Shown here piece after piece: positions 1 through 11,840 of a DNA stretch of 64,000 bases (position 1 is its first letter; every line of letters begins with the position of its first letter). The DNA is taken from assembly GCA_946902985.2 (NCBI GenBank), contig OX336397.1, forward strand, positions 190,530,813 to 190,594,812. Reading direction: 5' to 3'. The DNA is from Meconema thalassinum (lineage: Eukaryota > Arthropoda > Insecta > Orthoptera > Tettigoniidae). Below the pieces are notes generated by a model. That model made no database searches, was not told the origin of the DNA, and saw only the letters and a program-made list of their open reading frames with translations. The translations under genes were made by a program, and so were the position numbers.

Positions 1-750
1 GTGATCATCATGTTCAGGTTTGGTGACTGTAAGAAACAGTTCTCAAGACCTGACAACCTTCAACGACATGCAAATGCTAAACATGACATTAAAGTGTCTG
101 TGTGCAGTCATTGTGCTACCACATTTAACAGACAAGATAGTCTTGGACGGCATGTAAATTTAATGCATGTTTGTTCCGCACCTTTTTCATGTTCAGTTTG
201 TGATCTTGGTTTTTCTGCTGTAGAGCGATATCAATCCCACATGGTTGAAGTGCATGGGGAACAACAGGAATTAAAAACTGTAAAACCATCAACTAGCACG
301 GAACCTTTAAATGAATGTGACGCTCAAAAGCGTAAACGTTCTCAAGATTGTGAAAATAGTCATGCAACAAAAAGAAAGAAGAATGGTGAACCTTCGATAA
401 CACATTGTAATGTATGTAATATTGATATACCTTCTTCAATCATTCATGGACATTTACGCAGTATTCAACATAAAAATAACGCTTGCCATGAAAGAAATTC
501 TGGAAATATTCACCAAATTGGTAGTGCATTTAAAAGTCGAATTGCTAGTTACAGACTTTATAGTGAAGAAAAAGCTCAAAGTATTGAATCATTTTTAAAA
601 GATGTTCAACCTGCTGTGTGTGGCTTAGTAGAAAATGTTTTAGTAGAGCATAAAACAATTAAAATGAATTTTGAACTTTTTGGACACTATGTAAAAACTG
701 GGAGTGAAGGTGAAACTGTGGATATCAAATCCTTTAATACAAAAACGTAA
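1..750 (+). pseudogene. N-terminal C2H2 zinc-finger region of a Polinton polymerase gene
   Basis: Open frame entering from the left window edge; an ATG sits at base 10. It encodes about 246 residues with C2H2-type fingers. The first (CKKQFSRPDNLQRH) lacks its first cysteine, where FGDC is seen. The next two (CSHC...H, CSVC...H) are intact, and a fourth CNVC...H motif follows a Lys/Arg-rich stretch. The frame closes at 748-750, but similar polymerase N-terminal sequence resumes in another frame from about 752, so this is the first piece of the broken polymerase gene that runs to 3916. Zinc fingers at the N-terminus of insect Polinton polymerases fit DNA or terminal-protein handling, which is inference. 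The true 5' end may lie outside the window. Confidence 0.7.
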
Positions 751-751
751 T

Positions 752-3700
752 TGTTAGCGAATCAACTAATATTAGTGATATGTACCGTGACAATTCAAGT
801 GCTATCATCGTGAAGAGTGAAGAGTTCCAGGAAAGGGAGTCAGACTGGGCGTTTGTTGAAGTACTTTATTTAGAAACCAACATGAATAAATATAACCCCC
901 TTCGAGCATCATCATATATTGATTTACCTGTATGGATCAAACGAAAAAGAGCTGTTGTGAATGTTTTGAATAGTGATCAAGCATGTTTTGCGTGGGCTGT
1001 AACCTCAGCTCTCCATCCAGCAGTGGGGCATGTGGAGAGAACATCATCTTATCCTTACTATTCTTCAGTGTTAGATTTAAAAGAAATAGCATTTCCTAAG
1101 GCGATAAAAGACACTCAACGTTTTGAAGAGCTGAGCAATGTAAGTATTAATGTTTTTGAAATTAAAAATAAGAGAATAGTAGGTCCTCTATATTATACTC
1201 AGGAAAAAAGGATGCTCATGTAAATTTACTGTACATAACTGAAGGTGAAAATGCTCACTATTGCTGGATAAAACATTTCAGTAGACTTGTTGGTAGTCAG
1301 CTTTCAAAATGCGATGGTAAAAAGTGGTTGTGCGATGGCTGTTTGCTATATTTCAGAAAAGAGGATCAACTAACTCAACATCAAAAATGGGGATGTAATG
1401 ATGTGTGTACGGTATTACCGACTCCTAAAAATAACATTCTAAAATTTAAGGATTATGAGAAACAGCTTCGAGTACCATTTTTTATATATGCTGACTTCGA
1501 GGCTTTGCTGAAACCATTTAATACATGTTCATCGAATCCAGCCCAACCTTTCACCAACACCACTCAAATTCATGAACCTTTTAGCTTTGCATATTATATT
1601 AAATGTAGTTATGGTGACTCTTTAAATAAGTTTGAGCTCTATAGAGGACCTGATGCACCTAAAGTTTTTATGGAAAGGCTTCAGGAAGATGCCATCCGTA
1701 TATCCTCTATTTTAAATACGATCATTCCAATGGAGCCACTAACTTCATCAGAGCATATGAAATTTGAAACTGAAACTAATTGTTTTATATGTGGTGAATG
1801 TTTATATACAGACAGGGTTCGCGATCATGACCATTTAACAGGAAAATATCGTGGTGCTGCTCACCAAGAATGTAATTTAAATTCTAGAGTAAGTAAATTC
1901 ATTCTACGCAACGGTAGCAAATACGATAACCACTTTATCGTTAAAGAATTTGGAGCTTCAGGTGTGAAAATTGATGTGATTGCAAATAATAAGGAACAAT
2001 ACATATCGTTCACAAAATACATCAAAACTATCAATAAAAAAACGATAAAACTGCGATTTTTAGATTCATTCCGCTTTATGCCGAGTAGTCCTGATAAGCT
2101 GGCTAGTAACTTAAAATCAGATCAGTTTCATGAAATTCAACGTGTCTTTCCTAAAGAAGATGATTTTAATTTGATTCGTCAAAAGGGTATATCCCCTTAT
2201 GAATATATTAACTGTGTGGAACGTCTTGAGGAGTGTTCTTTACCACCGAAAGATGCATTTTACAGTTCCTTAAACACAAGTCATATCAGTGATCAGGAAT
2301 ATTTACATGCACATTGTGTATGGACACAGTTCGACATTCAAACTTTAGGAGAATTTTCAGACATATATTTGTAGATAGATGTGTTATTATTAGCAGATGT
2401 TTTTGAAAATTTTCGGAATGTTTGTATGAAAACTTATGACCTTGATCCTTGTCAGTAATTCACTGCTCCTGGGTTAAGTTTCAGTTCAATGTTGAAAAAA
2501 AACGAAAGTAAATTTAGAATTAATGACTGATATAGACATGACCAATTTTATAAAATCATTAATTCGAGGTGGATTAAGCCAATGTAGTGGACGGTACACT
2601 AAAGCGAATAATAAATACATGCCTAACTACAACCCTTGTGAAGAGTCATAGTATATTGTGTACCTCGATGCAAATAACCAATATGGTTGGGCTATGAGTC
2701 AATATCTACCACTGAAAGATTTTCGCTGGCTGACAACCTGAAATTGATGTCTTACATGTTGACACTCTTAATGATAACGATGATAAAGGATATATTTCAG
2801 AGGTAAATCTTGAGTACCCTAAAGAGTTACATGGTGATCATAATGATTTACCATTTTGTCCTGAGAATATGAAATCTCCATACATTAGACCACGAACAAA
2901 AATGTTAATTGCTAATGTAAATGATAAATGTAAATATGTAATACATTATCAAAATTTGGAACAGTGTCTACAGGATGGATTGAAATTAACTAAAATTCAT
3001 CGCGTATTGCAATTTCATCAGTCAGCATGGCTCAAACCATATATTGATCTAAACAATAATTTAAGAACACAGTCAACAAACGCGTTTGAAAAAGATTTTT
3101 ATAAACTCATGTATAACAGTGTTTTTGGAAAGACTATGGAGAATGTTGATAAACGAGTTGATGTAAAGCTGATAACAAAGTGGGAGAATGATGGTAAATG
3201 GTATGGTGCGAGCAACTTAATAAGCAAGCCTAACTTTCATAGCTGTTCAATTATTCATGAGGATTTACTTGTAATACAAATGAATCGTCTTAAAGTAACT
3301 TACAACAAACCCATATATGTGGGTTACACCATTCTGGAATTGTCAAAAACACTTATGTATGAATTTCACTATGATTATGTAAAGAAAAACTATCTTTATA
3401 ATGCTAAATTACTCTACACAGACACAGATTCTTTTATTTATGAGTTTAAAACTGATGATTTTTATGAGGATATCAAAACTGAGCTAAATAGGTTTGATAC
3501 AAGTGACTACCCCGATGATAATATTTACCATTTGCCTCTAGTAAACAAAAAGGTTCTTGGGAAATTTAAGGATGAATGTGCTGGTGTTATAATAGACACC
3601 TTTGTAGGCACAAAATCTAAATCATACAGCTATATGACAATTGATGATGTAGTAGTAAAAAAAATTAAAAGGAGTGAAAAAGAATGTTGTTAGTAAGGAG

Positions 3701-3916
3701 TTAGATATAAGTGATTATAAAAACTGTATAGTTAGTAACCCACCTGTATTATATAAGAAAATGTGTGTATTTAGGAGTAAAAATCATCAGCTACATACCA
3801 ATTTGATGAACAAAGTTGCTTTAAGTAATGAAGACAACAAACGATTCATTATACCCAACACATTTGATACTCTTGCTTGGGGAAACAGTCGCATTGACGA
3901 CTATTACTTTACTTAA
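752..3916 (+). pseudogene. polB: Protein-primed family B DNA polymerase of Polinton 1, broken
   Basis: Replicative polymerase of a Maverick/Polinton element, recognisable across three reading frames. In order: an N-terminal segment (780-1223); an exonuclease motif YADFEALL near 1488; a His-Me/endonuclease-VII-like finger VRDHDHLTGKYRGAAH near 1818; YDNHFIVKEF near 1922; palm motif YLDANNQYGWAMSQ at 2661; motif B YNSVFGKTMENV near 3112; and the catalytic YTDTDSFIYEF near 3414. Breaks: a frame change near 750, another near 1210, TAG at 2372-2374, several stops between 2375 and 2868, and a frame change near 3680. The gene ends at TAA 3914-3916. It is the same protein family as the polymerase at 53370-56853 but clearly diverged, so it belongs to another Polinton copy. 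No capsid or integrase gene follows, so this element is truncated. Confidence 0.88.
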
Positions 3917-4462
3917 GTCTAATGTTCACTATATTGTAATATTTGTAGTGTGTTTTATATTGTAATATTTTTTGTAAAAACTGTAAGTAGAATGTATAAT
4001 GTTAGGCTACTGTAGTTTAGTAAAAATAAGATAAGTAATACATTATAGTGTAAAATGTTTGCTTTTTTATATTACGAAAAAGATTTTAAAAAATGTACAG
4101 AATGTGTGAACTAAATAAGGGGAATGTAAAAAATGTAAAGTGGAAATGGCTCTCTGCCATGTCTGTAATATGACACAGGAAATATAACAAGACGTCTTAC
4201 TGCACGTACCATCTCCACAGTTTTAACAATTTAAGAACATGCATTATTCTCTTTCAACTACAAATGACTCGTTAGAACACATCCATCCACCAAGTTAGAT
4301 CCCTTGTATGTTCACATGTATTTCGTCACTTTTCTTTCATATCGTTATCACATTATAGTAGTGGGGACTGGTGAACAACGCCAGTTCAACACACTGCTTT
4401 ACACGCAAAATGTAGTTAGGCCCTTTGACATAATTTAAATAAATGCATGGGCTAGTCAGTAT
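3917..4462. other. AT-rich stretch without a recognisable gene
   Basis: The region after the broken polymerase is AT-rich with short Asn/Lys-coding-like runs and stops in every frame. I see no element boundary or gene. It is probably a decayed remainder of Polinton 1. Confidence 0.5.
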
Positions 4463-4680
4463 GGACCAGTCCAAAGGGACTCATCCACAAGGACTCGTCC
4501 ACAAGGACCTGTCCACAAGGACTTGTCCACAAGGACTCGTCCACAAGGACCTATCAACAAGGACTCGTCCACAAGGACCTGTCCACAAGGACTCGTCCAC
4601 AAGGACCTGTCAACAATGACCTGTCAACAATAACCCATCAACAGGGGCCCGACCACAGGGGCTCATCAACAATGACAGGG
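4463..4680. repeat. 15-bp minisatellite (GGACTCGTCCACAA-type)
   Basis: About fourteen head-to-tail variants of a 15-bp unit of the form AAGGACTCGTCCACA. The left copies are nearly perfect. The right copies drift to CTGTCAACAATGAC and CATCAACAGGGGCC. No open frame of note spans it. Confidence 0.85.
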
Positions 4681-4794
4681 GCTCTCGCCTCAAGGCCTAA
4701 CATGTCCCTCTTTGATTATTGGTTTGCGGAACAACGTTTAATTCCATATTGGCATTCAAACTCTCACATGTTGCACTTGGAAAGAGAGATTCTC

Positions 4795-4990
4795 TAAAAA
4801 AAATTACATTTTCACCCCCTAGTAGGGGTAGGGTTTATTTTGGGGTGGAAATATATTGTTGATTGGAAAGGGGGTAATAGCCCGAGTACAATGACACCTC
4901 ATTTGTCAAAAACTGACAATGCGTTCGAGAGATATCGCACCGCCGCCATCTTGTGTGGAGGGTGTGGAGGTGGAGGGTTTTGAACTGTTA
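4795..4990. repeat. Polinton TIR-like relic
   Basis: The stretch CCCCCTAGTAGG..., TTTATTTTGGGGTGGA, and later TGACACCTCAT follows the same order and spacing as the right TIR of Polinton 2 at 59088-59180 (CTCCCCCCCTTACTACG, TTTATTTTGGGGTGGATATA, CGACACCTCATAGG). Orientation matches a right-hand terminus. Together with the polymerase at 1-3916 it may be the distal end of an internally deleted Polinton 1. Similarity was judged by eye only. Confidence 0.5.
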
Positions 4991-5790
4991 CTAATACAAT
5001 ACTGATACACCACAGGTTTTAACCTTATGACAAATTTTCTTTATTGTAGTCCGAAGTATAGAAAGTTATCAATTTTTTTAGTTTGCAATTTCAGGAAGGC
5101 CATTATGTGCTATATTCACTGTGATAATTTCATCACTAACGCAACTGACGCATCTAATAAATTACTCGTATTCTACTAAGTTTCGCCTTAATTGTGCAAT
5201 AACATCCTGAGTTAATCTTTTGACTAATGCAAGTGGGAGGTCTTATCTGATACTCACCTCTTGGCAAGAGTTGTGTTAATTACCCAATTTATTTCAGAGC
5301 TGTCGAATAAACTGAGTCACAGCGATAATAATAGTAATAATGACTTTTGGCCCAACCTTTCCAGGATTTCCAGAATCCTGTCGAGGTTTGATTGATTTGC
5401 TTATTTTATTATACATGTCACCAAGTCCTTAAATCTATCAACAACAACAAACTATTTAACAAACTGGGGGACAGTATTCAGCGATAGAAGAGAGTGTTGG
5501 TACCACAATGGTTCCGTGTCTTGAGTTTGGTAGCAGTGTTTCTTCGATGGCAGCGTTCTGTCAGGAGTTACACCCAGTGTAAACAGTACATACTGCTATA
5601 GCTCGGTGAATCATTGGTAGTTTGATTCCCGGCGATCTCGTAAATGGTCTCTCGTATCACATTTGATGATTACAAAACAAAAGCCAGAGACTACCCAATG
5701 TAGTGCCAGTTTCGCTGTGTTGAGTTTGGAGAGTAGATCGCCTATAATAACAATATTAATAACTCCCAGATACTATGACAAAGGGAGGAT
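4991..5790. other. No recognisable gene
   Basis: Mixed-composition sequence with no convincing open frame, repeat boundary or RNA. A GATCTCG-type stretch near 5630 leads into a LINE-like fragment. Confidence 0.4.
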
Positions 5791-5794
5791 AAAT

Positions 5795-5995
5795 CTTTAC
5801 GGTGATCTTCTCAGAATGAACTCTAATAGATTAACCATACTAATCTTTAATTTCTTCCGTAAACCACAAACGAAAACAACCTGGTTTCAAGAAACTGAAA
5901 ACGGTCTAGTAGAATTGAAAACAATATTACAGAATGTTCACTGCTCTATTGACAAGCAAAAGAAATTACTAAAAACGAAAATATATGGTTCCTAG
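5795..5995 (+). pseudogene. Non-LTR retrotransposon C-terminal fragment
   Basis: An open frame contains YGDLLRMNSNRLT followed by FNFFRKPQTKTTWFQETE. This is the pattern seen downstream of the reverse transcriptase in many insect LINE proteins, where a 'GH..RM..NRL' block precedes a Trp-Phe-Glu block. About 65 residues are visible and the rest of the element is missing. A related fragment lies on the minus strand at 28990-29260. Confidence 0.55.
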
Positions 5996-6784
5996 ACAAA
6001 TCTTCATTAAATCCAAATCAATCATCTCGTAGAAAGAGAGGAAAAGATCAGAAAGTATGAAGACATACGGGGCAAAAACGAAAGAACAACACACAGAGAA
6101 ATGATTGATTCAACGTACCCCAAAGAGGGTGAAACGAAATAATAATTATAATAATCTCTACAGATTATTCCCTATTTTACGGGATCGGAGACAAGGTCAG
6201 GAGACACATTTCAATGGGACGGACGGTGGCCTTGCACGTTAACGCGCGTATCCGTTCAGGTCAATAATGACAGTTATATTTCTAATTGTAATATATTATT
6301 GTTATTTTGAACAGTCTAAATAATGGAAGACATTGTTTTGAATTTGAAATGAATTTGTAAATAATATTTTGTATTTTCCGGAAATTTGTAATTAAGGTAC
6401 GAATTGGGAAGGAAGAGGCCGAGGCTCTCAGTTTGGTTAGGTACCGTAATATCCCAGCATTGGCATTGAATAGGAGTAGGAAACCACTTCCAAGATGGCA
6501 GCGTTCTCCATCACGATCCCTCAGACCAGATAAAATGGCTGATCACTGATGATGATACCGGTACGGTATGGCTGGCCATCTTATATTCAGAGGCAGCCCA
6601 GATGGTGCGCCCCCTTTCCTTGAGCCGCCACTGCTTATTTTCCATGTTACAAATCGCTGTCCCTAAGGAGAAATAAAGACAAGGGCAAGGTAACTGGGAC
6701 ACTAAGCTTCAAGTGGCAATTTTGAGAAAGAAGACGCCAATTAAGGGATACAGTTTTACGGTGGTATTTTTAAATTATTTTTGC
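5996..6784. other. No recognisable gene
   Basis: AT-rich DNA with short open frames only (for example 6511-6702 minus) that show no domain. A GC-richer patch at 6460-6620 has no recognisable content. Confidence 0.4.
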
Positions 6785-7028
6785 GTATGGCTTTTAGTGC
6801 CGGGAGTGTCCGAGTTCATGTTCGGCTCAACAGAGGCTATAGCTACTTCTAGCGGACACCCATGGGGTGAACTACAAGTTCCGTTCAATTTCTAGTAGTT
6901 CACTCTTTTGCTACCAGATATCACTGACACCTAGTGGTGAACGTTAGAACTTTGATAGAGCGTTTCAACGAAATCTAACCTAGAAATTTAACTTCACACC
7001 TGTTTAGTTGGTGGAAGGATCTTTTACT
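6785..7028 (+). repeat. Dispersed repeat A, copy 1
   Basis: This ~240-bp block starting TATGGCTTTTAGTGCCGGGA and ending near GGTGGAAGGAT recurs in the same orientation at 28239-28482, with perhaps 85-90% identity by eye. It contains the shared strings CACTGACACCTAGTGGTGAACG and TTTGATAGAGCGTTTCAACG. The boundary structure suggests an old transposable-element family; the type is not determined. Confidence 0.7.
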
Positions 7029-7600
7029 GTGGTATTAAAGTGGCAATAAGGGGGAAGTAAGGGCCGTTTTCAGCAACGTCAGTTATCTCTAAATTCATCA
7101 GTAAAGGTTATTTAATTTTGCACGAGCATTTCACCAAACATAAACGCTCCTTAATTTACCACTAATAAGGAATTACGTTAAATGGCCAAATCTGACCATT
7201 TAACTCTCTAAAGCATCATTAAAGTGGAGGGAAACAGCCAGTGGCGTGACGTGAAATATTTTCGAGGGTAAGCCGTGAAGAAGACTCAAAGTATAGACAT
7301 ACACCATAAAACAACTTCAGCACCCGGTTCCAGCTACGCCCTTGTCAATGTTGAGGTTGATGTCTGAAGTGGCAAAAATTACTCTACACACATATTTATG
7401 AGTCTTTCACATTTAAAACAAGAAGTTCCGTGACCAACTAAAGAGCCTACTTTTCTCGAAATGTAAGATTCATTCCAATGATGAAGCAAGTTGGTCCTAA
7501 TTAGAATAATGACGAAATTGAGTTGGTAATATCCAAATTTCTAATTAGTTCGAAATATAACTGGCATTATGTAGCCTAATAGAGCACTACAGTTGGCAGC
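7029..7600. other. No recognisable gene
   Basis: AT-rich sequence with stops in every frame; no coding or RNA signal seen. Confidence 0.4.
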
Positions 7601-8335
7601 CTTGGTGACTGAATATATTTTTAGTTCCATCTCTTAAGGTGCAGAATACAAAAATTGGTTGAAGTGCAATTGGTAGCATGGACGTTGCATGTAGTTAGAC
7701 ATTGGAACTATCAGCGCGCGTAAAATAATGTTGGCAACAATAGCATGCATGTGTTGGTCAGAAATAATTTGAACTATTATGATCTATTGTTGTGCCAATT
7801 TTGGAATGAAATTCATTTATTTGTATAAAAGTTACATGTATTTTAACATTGGACCAATCAGCAGGCTTAGAATCATGTTGGAAGCACTGACGTATATTAG
7901 TTACTCCAAATTAATCTAGAATGTAAGGTACTATACGTGTGCATAGTTTAAAGCTGCCGGCTTGCATACATTCTGATATATTGGTATTTGGATAAAAACA
8001 ATAGAGAGTGCATTTATTATCATTTGGCAGCCCTGGTGGCTCTTATTATTACGCTCATTCATATATGTCTATCTACACACGGAACATATGAAATTTGGTT
8101 GAAATCCAATTGATAGTGTAGAAGTTATATGCATTTAAATATTGGATTTATCAGCAGGCTTATAACCATTTTGGCAACACTGTCATGTATGGCCTCGTGT
8201 AAATTAAACTGAAATAGTATTCCCTATATGTGTGCCAATTTTGGTATAGCTCCCATGCATACCTTCCAAGATATACAACATGAAGCTGAAATTTCAATTG
8301 CGATTTTTCAGCAGTTGGTAGCACTGGCATCATTT
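7601..8335. repeat. Old imperfect tandem or segmental repeats
   Basis: Related modules recur at about 7681, 7831 and 8125: GTTACATGTATTTTAACATT, GTTATATGCATTTAAATATT and a weaker version, each followed by ATCAGC(A/G)(G/C)GC and a TTGG(A/C)A(A/G)CACTG-like string. Interleaved modules read TGTGCCAATTTTGG (about 7790 and 8222) and AAATTTGGTTGAAATCCAATTG (about 8090). This looks like a decayed array or a transposable-element 3' region with internal duplications. Confidence 0.55.
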
Positions 8336-8420
8336 TAAATACGGCATTGAAATATTCAGAAAGAGATCTTTACTCATACCAAATTTGGGTTCGATTGCTA
8401 CAGCCGTTTAGGAGTTGATA

Positions 8421-8473
8421 GGAGGACACACACACACAGCCAGACAGACAGAAGGACAGACAGACAGACACAC
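8421..8473. repeat. CA/CAGA microsatellite
   Basis: ACACACACACA followed by repeats of CAGA (CAGACAGACAGAAGGACAGACAGACAGACACACA). A simple sequence repeat. Confidence 0.85.
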
Positions 8474-8781
8474 ATTTTCCCGGATCGATCTCAAAAGTCT
8501 ACTTTTTCCTCATTTTTACAAAATGCGAAAAGTAGGCTAAAATATAAGAAATTGTAATACAGCACAGCTCATTTTCCCCTTTTCAATTTCAGGCATGTAA
8601 CTATGTACAGTAACTATATTAAGTGCGAAGTAAATTAATCAACAACAGGGTAGGCGAGATTTTCGTATCGTGTGTCATTTGACGATTGAACAGTCTGGCA
8701 ATTTGTGTTTTTGTTTTTCGCATTTGTTGGTCTCTTAGGAGCTAAACGTTTAGGTTAATACCCGTAAATCTTCTATTATGA

Positions 8782-8999
8782 CTGGCTGCGTGGTTCAGCG
8801 GTAACGTTCTCGCTTGCTGAGCGGGATCGAATCCCGGCGCTGACAGTCGGCATTTGAGGGTGCGCAAATGCGAGGGAACCGTGTCAGTAAATTTACTGGC
8901 ACGTTAAAGATCCCTTTCGGGGCAAAATTCTGGCACACCGGTGTCTCTAAAAGCCTCAGTAGTTAACAGGGACATATAACCAATAACTTTATTATTATT
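8782..8999 (+). mobile_element. tRNA-derived SINE with perfect 11-bp target duplication
   Basis: The 5' part is tRNA-like: A box TGGTTCAGCGG at 8791-8801, a TCTCGCTTGCTGAGCGGGA anticodon-arm-like hairpin, and B box GGATCGAATCC at 8824-8834. The tRNA-unrelated body contains CACGTTAAAGATCCC and GGCACACCGGTGTCTC. The 3' end is an ATT-rich tail (TTTATTATTATTT). The element is bracketed by TTCTATTATGA at 8771-8781 and 9000-9010, an exact 11-bp target-site duplication. This proves LINE-mediated insertion and rules out a free tRNA gene. The intact duplication suggests a fairly recent copy. Confidence 0.9.
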
Positions 9000-9010
9000 T
9001 TCTATTATGA

Positions 9011-10310
9011 GACCTAAGTGAACATTAAAATAATAAACATGCTACTAGTATCTTATGGCATTGTATAGCATGTTCAGTTAATATTTCTTTGCAAATATCA
9101 CTAAAATTGTATTGATGTAGGCTTTCACGGCTTCTTAGTTTGAATGACTTATTTGAGGCGTATGGGGAAATCTTTAACCTATGCAAACTAGTAGACTACT
9201 AACAATTCCGGCGTCTAGTGTATCAGTGGAAAGAACGTTTTCTACCATGAAACGTATAAAAACCTTCACCCGAAACCCAATGCAACAAGAAAGACTTTCA
9301 CATCTCGCGCTTCTTTCAATTGAAAAGTAGTTATTTTGCAGCCTGCAGGGGAACACTGATTTTCACGACCGCGTAATTGATGAATTCGCTGAGGAAGAGA
9401 AGAATTGAACTTTGCTACAAGTGATCCGCCAAGGTACAGTAAATTGTGACATTAATTAATTTTGTACAAATGAGAACAGATTGCACTTGATACTGCAATA
9501 ACCAACTAATGTTTAAAATAATGTGTTAGGTCTTTAAAATATTATTCAATGTATACGGATGTACTTACATTTAAAATGATCTATCCTTTACACCTACTCC
9601 TTGAATATAATTTGAATAATAATCACATCAACTTTTCGGGTTGATGGGCCACTCTGAAGATCCAACGCACTATACACTTCAACACAATAATATCTAGGTA
9701 CGGTATACTACAATTTGCTTATTGCACTCAAAAATATACAGTGGTGAGTTAACCGAACGAATCAGAATTGCAACTACCGCGCCCAGCAAAGGTCGGGTCT
9801 GATGTTCAGAACTTTCTCTTGTGGTGAAAAACCGCGCGATGGAGGGTGGGGACTGGGGAAGCGCGCCAAATAATATTTAGCAGTGCTGGTGTTCCATGCT
9901 CACGAGGGTAAGCCGCCCGAATCGAAGCAGACCCTGCTACCAGCTTTGACTTGTCTCGACGACAGCCATGTGGATATGGAACGCCACACCCCCTGTCCTA
10001 GCCAATCAAGGACGACCTGACGTTCTTGGTGTACCACTCCATCGGCCATAGTGGTGTTCAGGGTCAGAAGGCTTCTAGAGCTAAAGAAGCCGTTGTCATA
10101 GCAACCGGCCGCGCTCTTTCCTTTTTCTCTACAAAGTAGTGGTGGGCGATCGTGAAGAACTGGGGTAGAGGACGAGGAACTTCATTCAAAGCGGCCATTT
10201 TGCTGTTGTTCGCGCGTTAGAAAGTCATAATATTAACTTTATTTTTATGAGAATATGCTTGGTAAGCGGTGCTTACCCCGTGGTATTGGAGAAAACGCCA
10301 CTGCTTGAAT
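9011..10310. other. No recognisable gene; GC shift near 9770-10200
   Basis: Sequence without an open frame of note. From about 9770 to 10200 GC content rises (GCGCGCCAAATAATA, GGTAAGCCGCCCGAATCG) and then falls again. It could be a decayed element or an old regulatory region; nothing specific is recognisable. Confidence 0.35.
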
Positions 10311-10660
10311 TCCTTTATCCCGACCAGTTCAAGTTCAAGAGAAAAATGAAAGTGATACCGTTAGTCCTGGGTTTATTTTTGGTGTAGTGCAGATGATAGG
10401 GGTTGGGAAGGTCAGTGCTAACTGGCTTCCAGGAAGCACTGGGTGTGTTGAGATTAATACACCTAATAGACCAAACCAAGTGTCCGCTAAGAGAGTTTTT
10501 AAATGCGGTCGGTGTGTCCGTGTCCGAAGTAGCGAGTGTCCGCATAAGAGAGATTAATTCACTAATATACTTAATAGGGGTTTGGTCACGGACCTAGAAA
10601 ATCGTCCGTTTCGAAGGGGTGTCCGCCTTAGAGGAATGCCTGAGAGATTTCACTGTACTG
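10311..10660. repeat. Possible pogo/Tigger-like DNA-transposon end
   Basis: On the minus strand the string GCGGACAC(T/C) and variants recur (about 10480-10625), with a run resembling the untranslated ends of pogo-type elements. There is no transposase and no visible inverted partner, so the call is weak. It could equally be an unrelated degenerate repeat. Confidence 0.22.
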
Positions 10661-10869
10661 CATTCTACACCTATTCCTTAACAGTGCTGCCAACCTTTGA
10701 GCCTGATTTGCTATAAAAGCGAATTACTCGGGTGCTCTTTTGCCGCTCAAACTAGGTTGATACACAGCAAAATGTAATGTAATATTGAATTCGCACTGAA
10801 TTGCTCTGCCTATTGCTCCAAATACCACTAAAAGCTATATTCACACACACAATTCATCACATGGAAAGC

Positions 10870-11290
10870 AAAGTTGGCTTCTTCTTCATTTCCCGTTTCC
10901 AGTTCGCTGGATCGGGTAGCGAATCAAGAACCTTCACAGTTGTCTATCACTCCACCATTCATTTCCTTCTTTCAATACTTATTTTTCTTTTACTCCTCTC
11001 TTCTCTATGCTTTCCTTCACCGTATCTATCCACCTCTTTCTGGGCCTTTCTCGTGGTCTTCTTCCTGGTATTTTCTCTATAAATATTCTTTTTGGTACTC
11101 TATATTCTTCCATTCTCATCATATGTCCGTACCACTTCAGCTTACTGGTTTCTATCTTGTCTTGCAGTTTTGGGAACCCAGTTCACTCCCTAATGTCCAC
11201 ATTTCAGATTTTATCCCCCCATGTCTTCCCAATTATTCTTCTAAGGAACTTTGGGTGTGGCGAGCCCCCAAGTCAATATTAGGAGATAAT
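10870..11290 (-). pseudogene. LINE C-terminal fragment, related to the one split by Gypsy-1
   Basis: The block matches 18137-18356 and then 25079-25230, which are two halves of one LINE separated by Gypsy-1: TCCACCATTCATTT, ACCGTATCTATCCACCTC, ATAAATATTCTTTTTGGT and CATATGTCCGTACCACTTCAG. Read on the minus strand it covers the LKWYGHMMRM-type region after the reverse transcriptase. It serves as an uninterrupted reference for the Gypsy-1 insertion site. Confidence 0.65.
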
Positions 11291-11689
11291 CTTCTATGGA
11301 AAAAAGCTAGTAAGTGCTTTAATATTAATTTTAAGAGTTTTAATTGGAGTAGAGTTTTTAACTTTATTGGAGCGGAAAGTATTATCGTACTAATAGCCTA
11401 TAAAATGAGTGAAAGTGAAGAAAAAAAAGCAAAGTTGGCAAAGCTCACAATTAACATGAAATTGAAAAATGCATTCATAGATTTTTACAAAGGAAATCTG
11501 GAAAACTAACCTCGCTAGCATATGGAAATATAGCAACATTGTGCTGGAAATCTTGTGTGCCAAAACCAAGCAGGAAAAGTGGGAACTTTTTCCTGGCACG
11601 TTAGCCTCTTCACATACCAAAACATCAAAGGGACCGTTTAGGTCTTGAGGTATAGCGGGTGAAATAAGATTCCTTACCGTTGACCGACG

Positions 11690-11840
11690 GTCTGATTGTG
11701 ATATCAGAGTTGACCCTCGTCTTGTCGCCGTTAATCAGCTCGTCCTCAATATCCCGATAACTCTGTGCCACGAGGCAGATGTCTTCTGCAAAGTCCAGGT
11801 CTTGGAGCCTGTTTGGTCACCCCTCTTCAGTACCAGCAGG
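11690..11840 (-). pseudogene. LINE reverse transcriptase palm fragment
   Basis: The minus-strand translation gives LDFAEDICLVAQSYRDIED, the FADD-type catalytic motif of non-LTR reverse transcriptases with one Asp read as Glu, followed by a KTRVNSD-like block. Only about 50 residues are visible. The element is dead: the catalytic doublet is altered and the flanks are not open. Confidence 0.65.

Noticed and set aside
8782..8850. Functional tRNA gene
   Set aside because: The tRNA-like part lacks a clean acceptor stem and is fused to a SINE body with an ATT tail and target duplication.
10315..10597. A gene at 10.3-10.6 kb
   Set aside because: The overlapping short frames on both strands have no motif; at most this is a DNA-transposon end.
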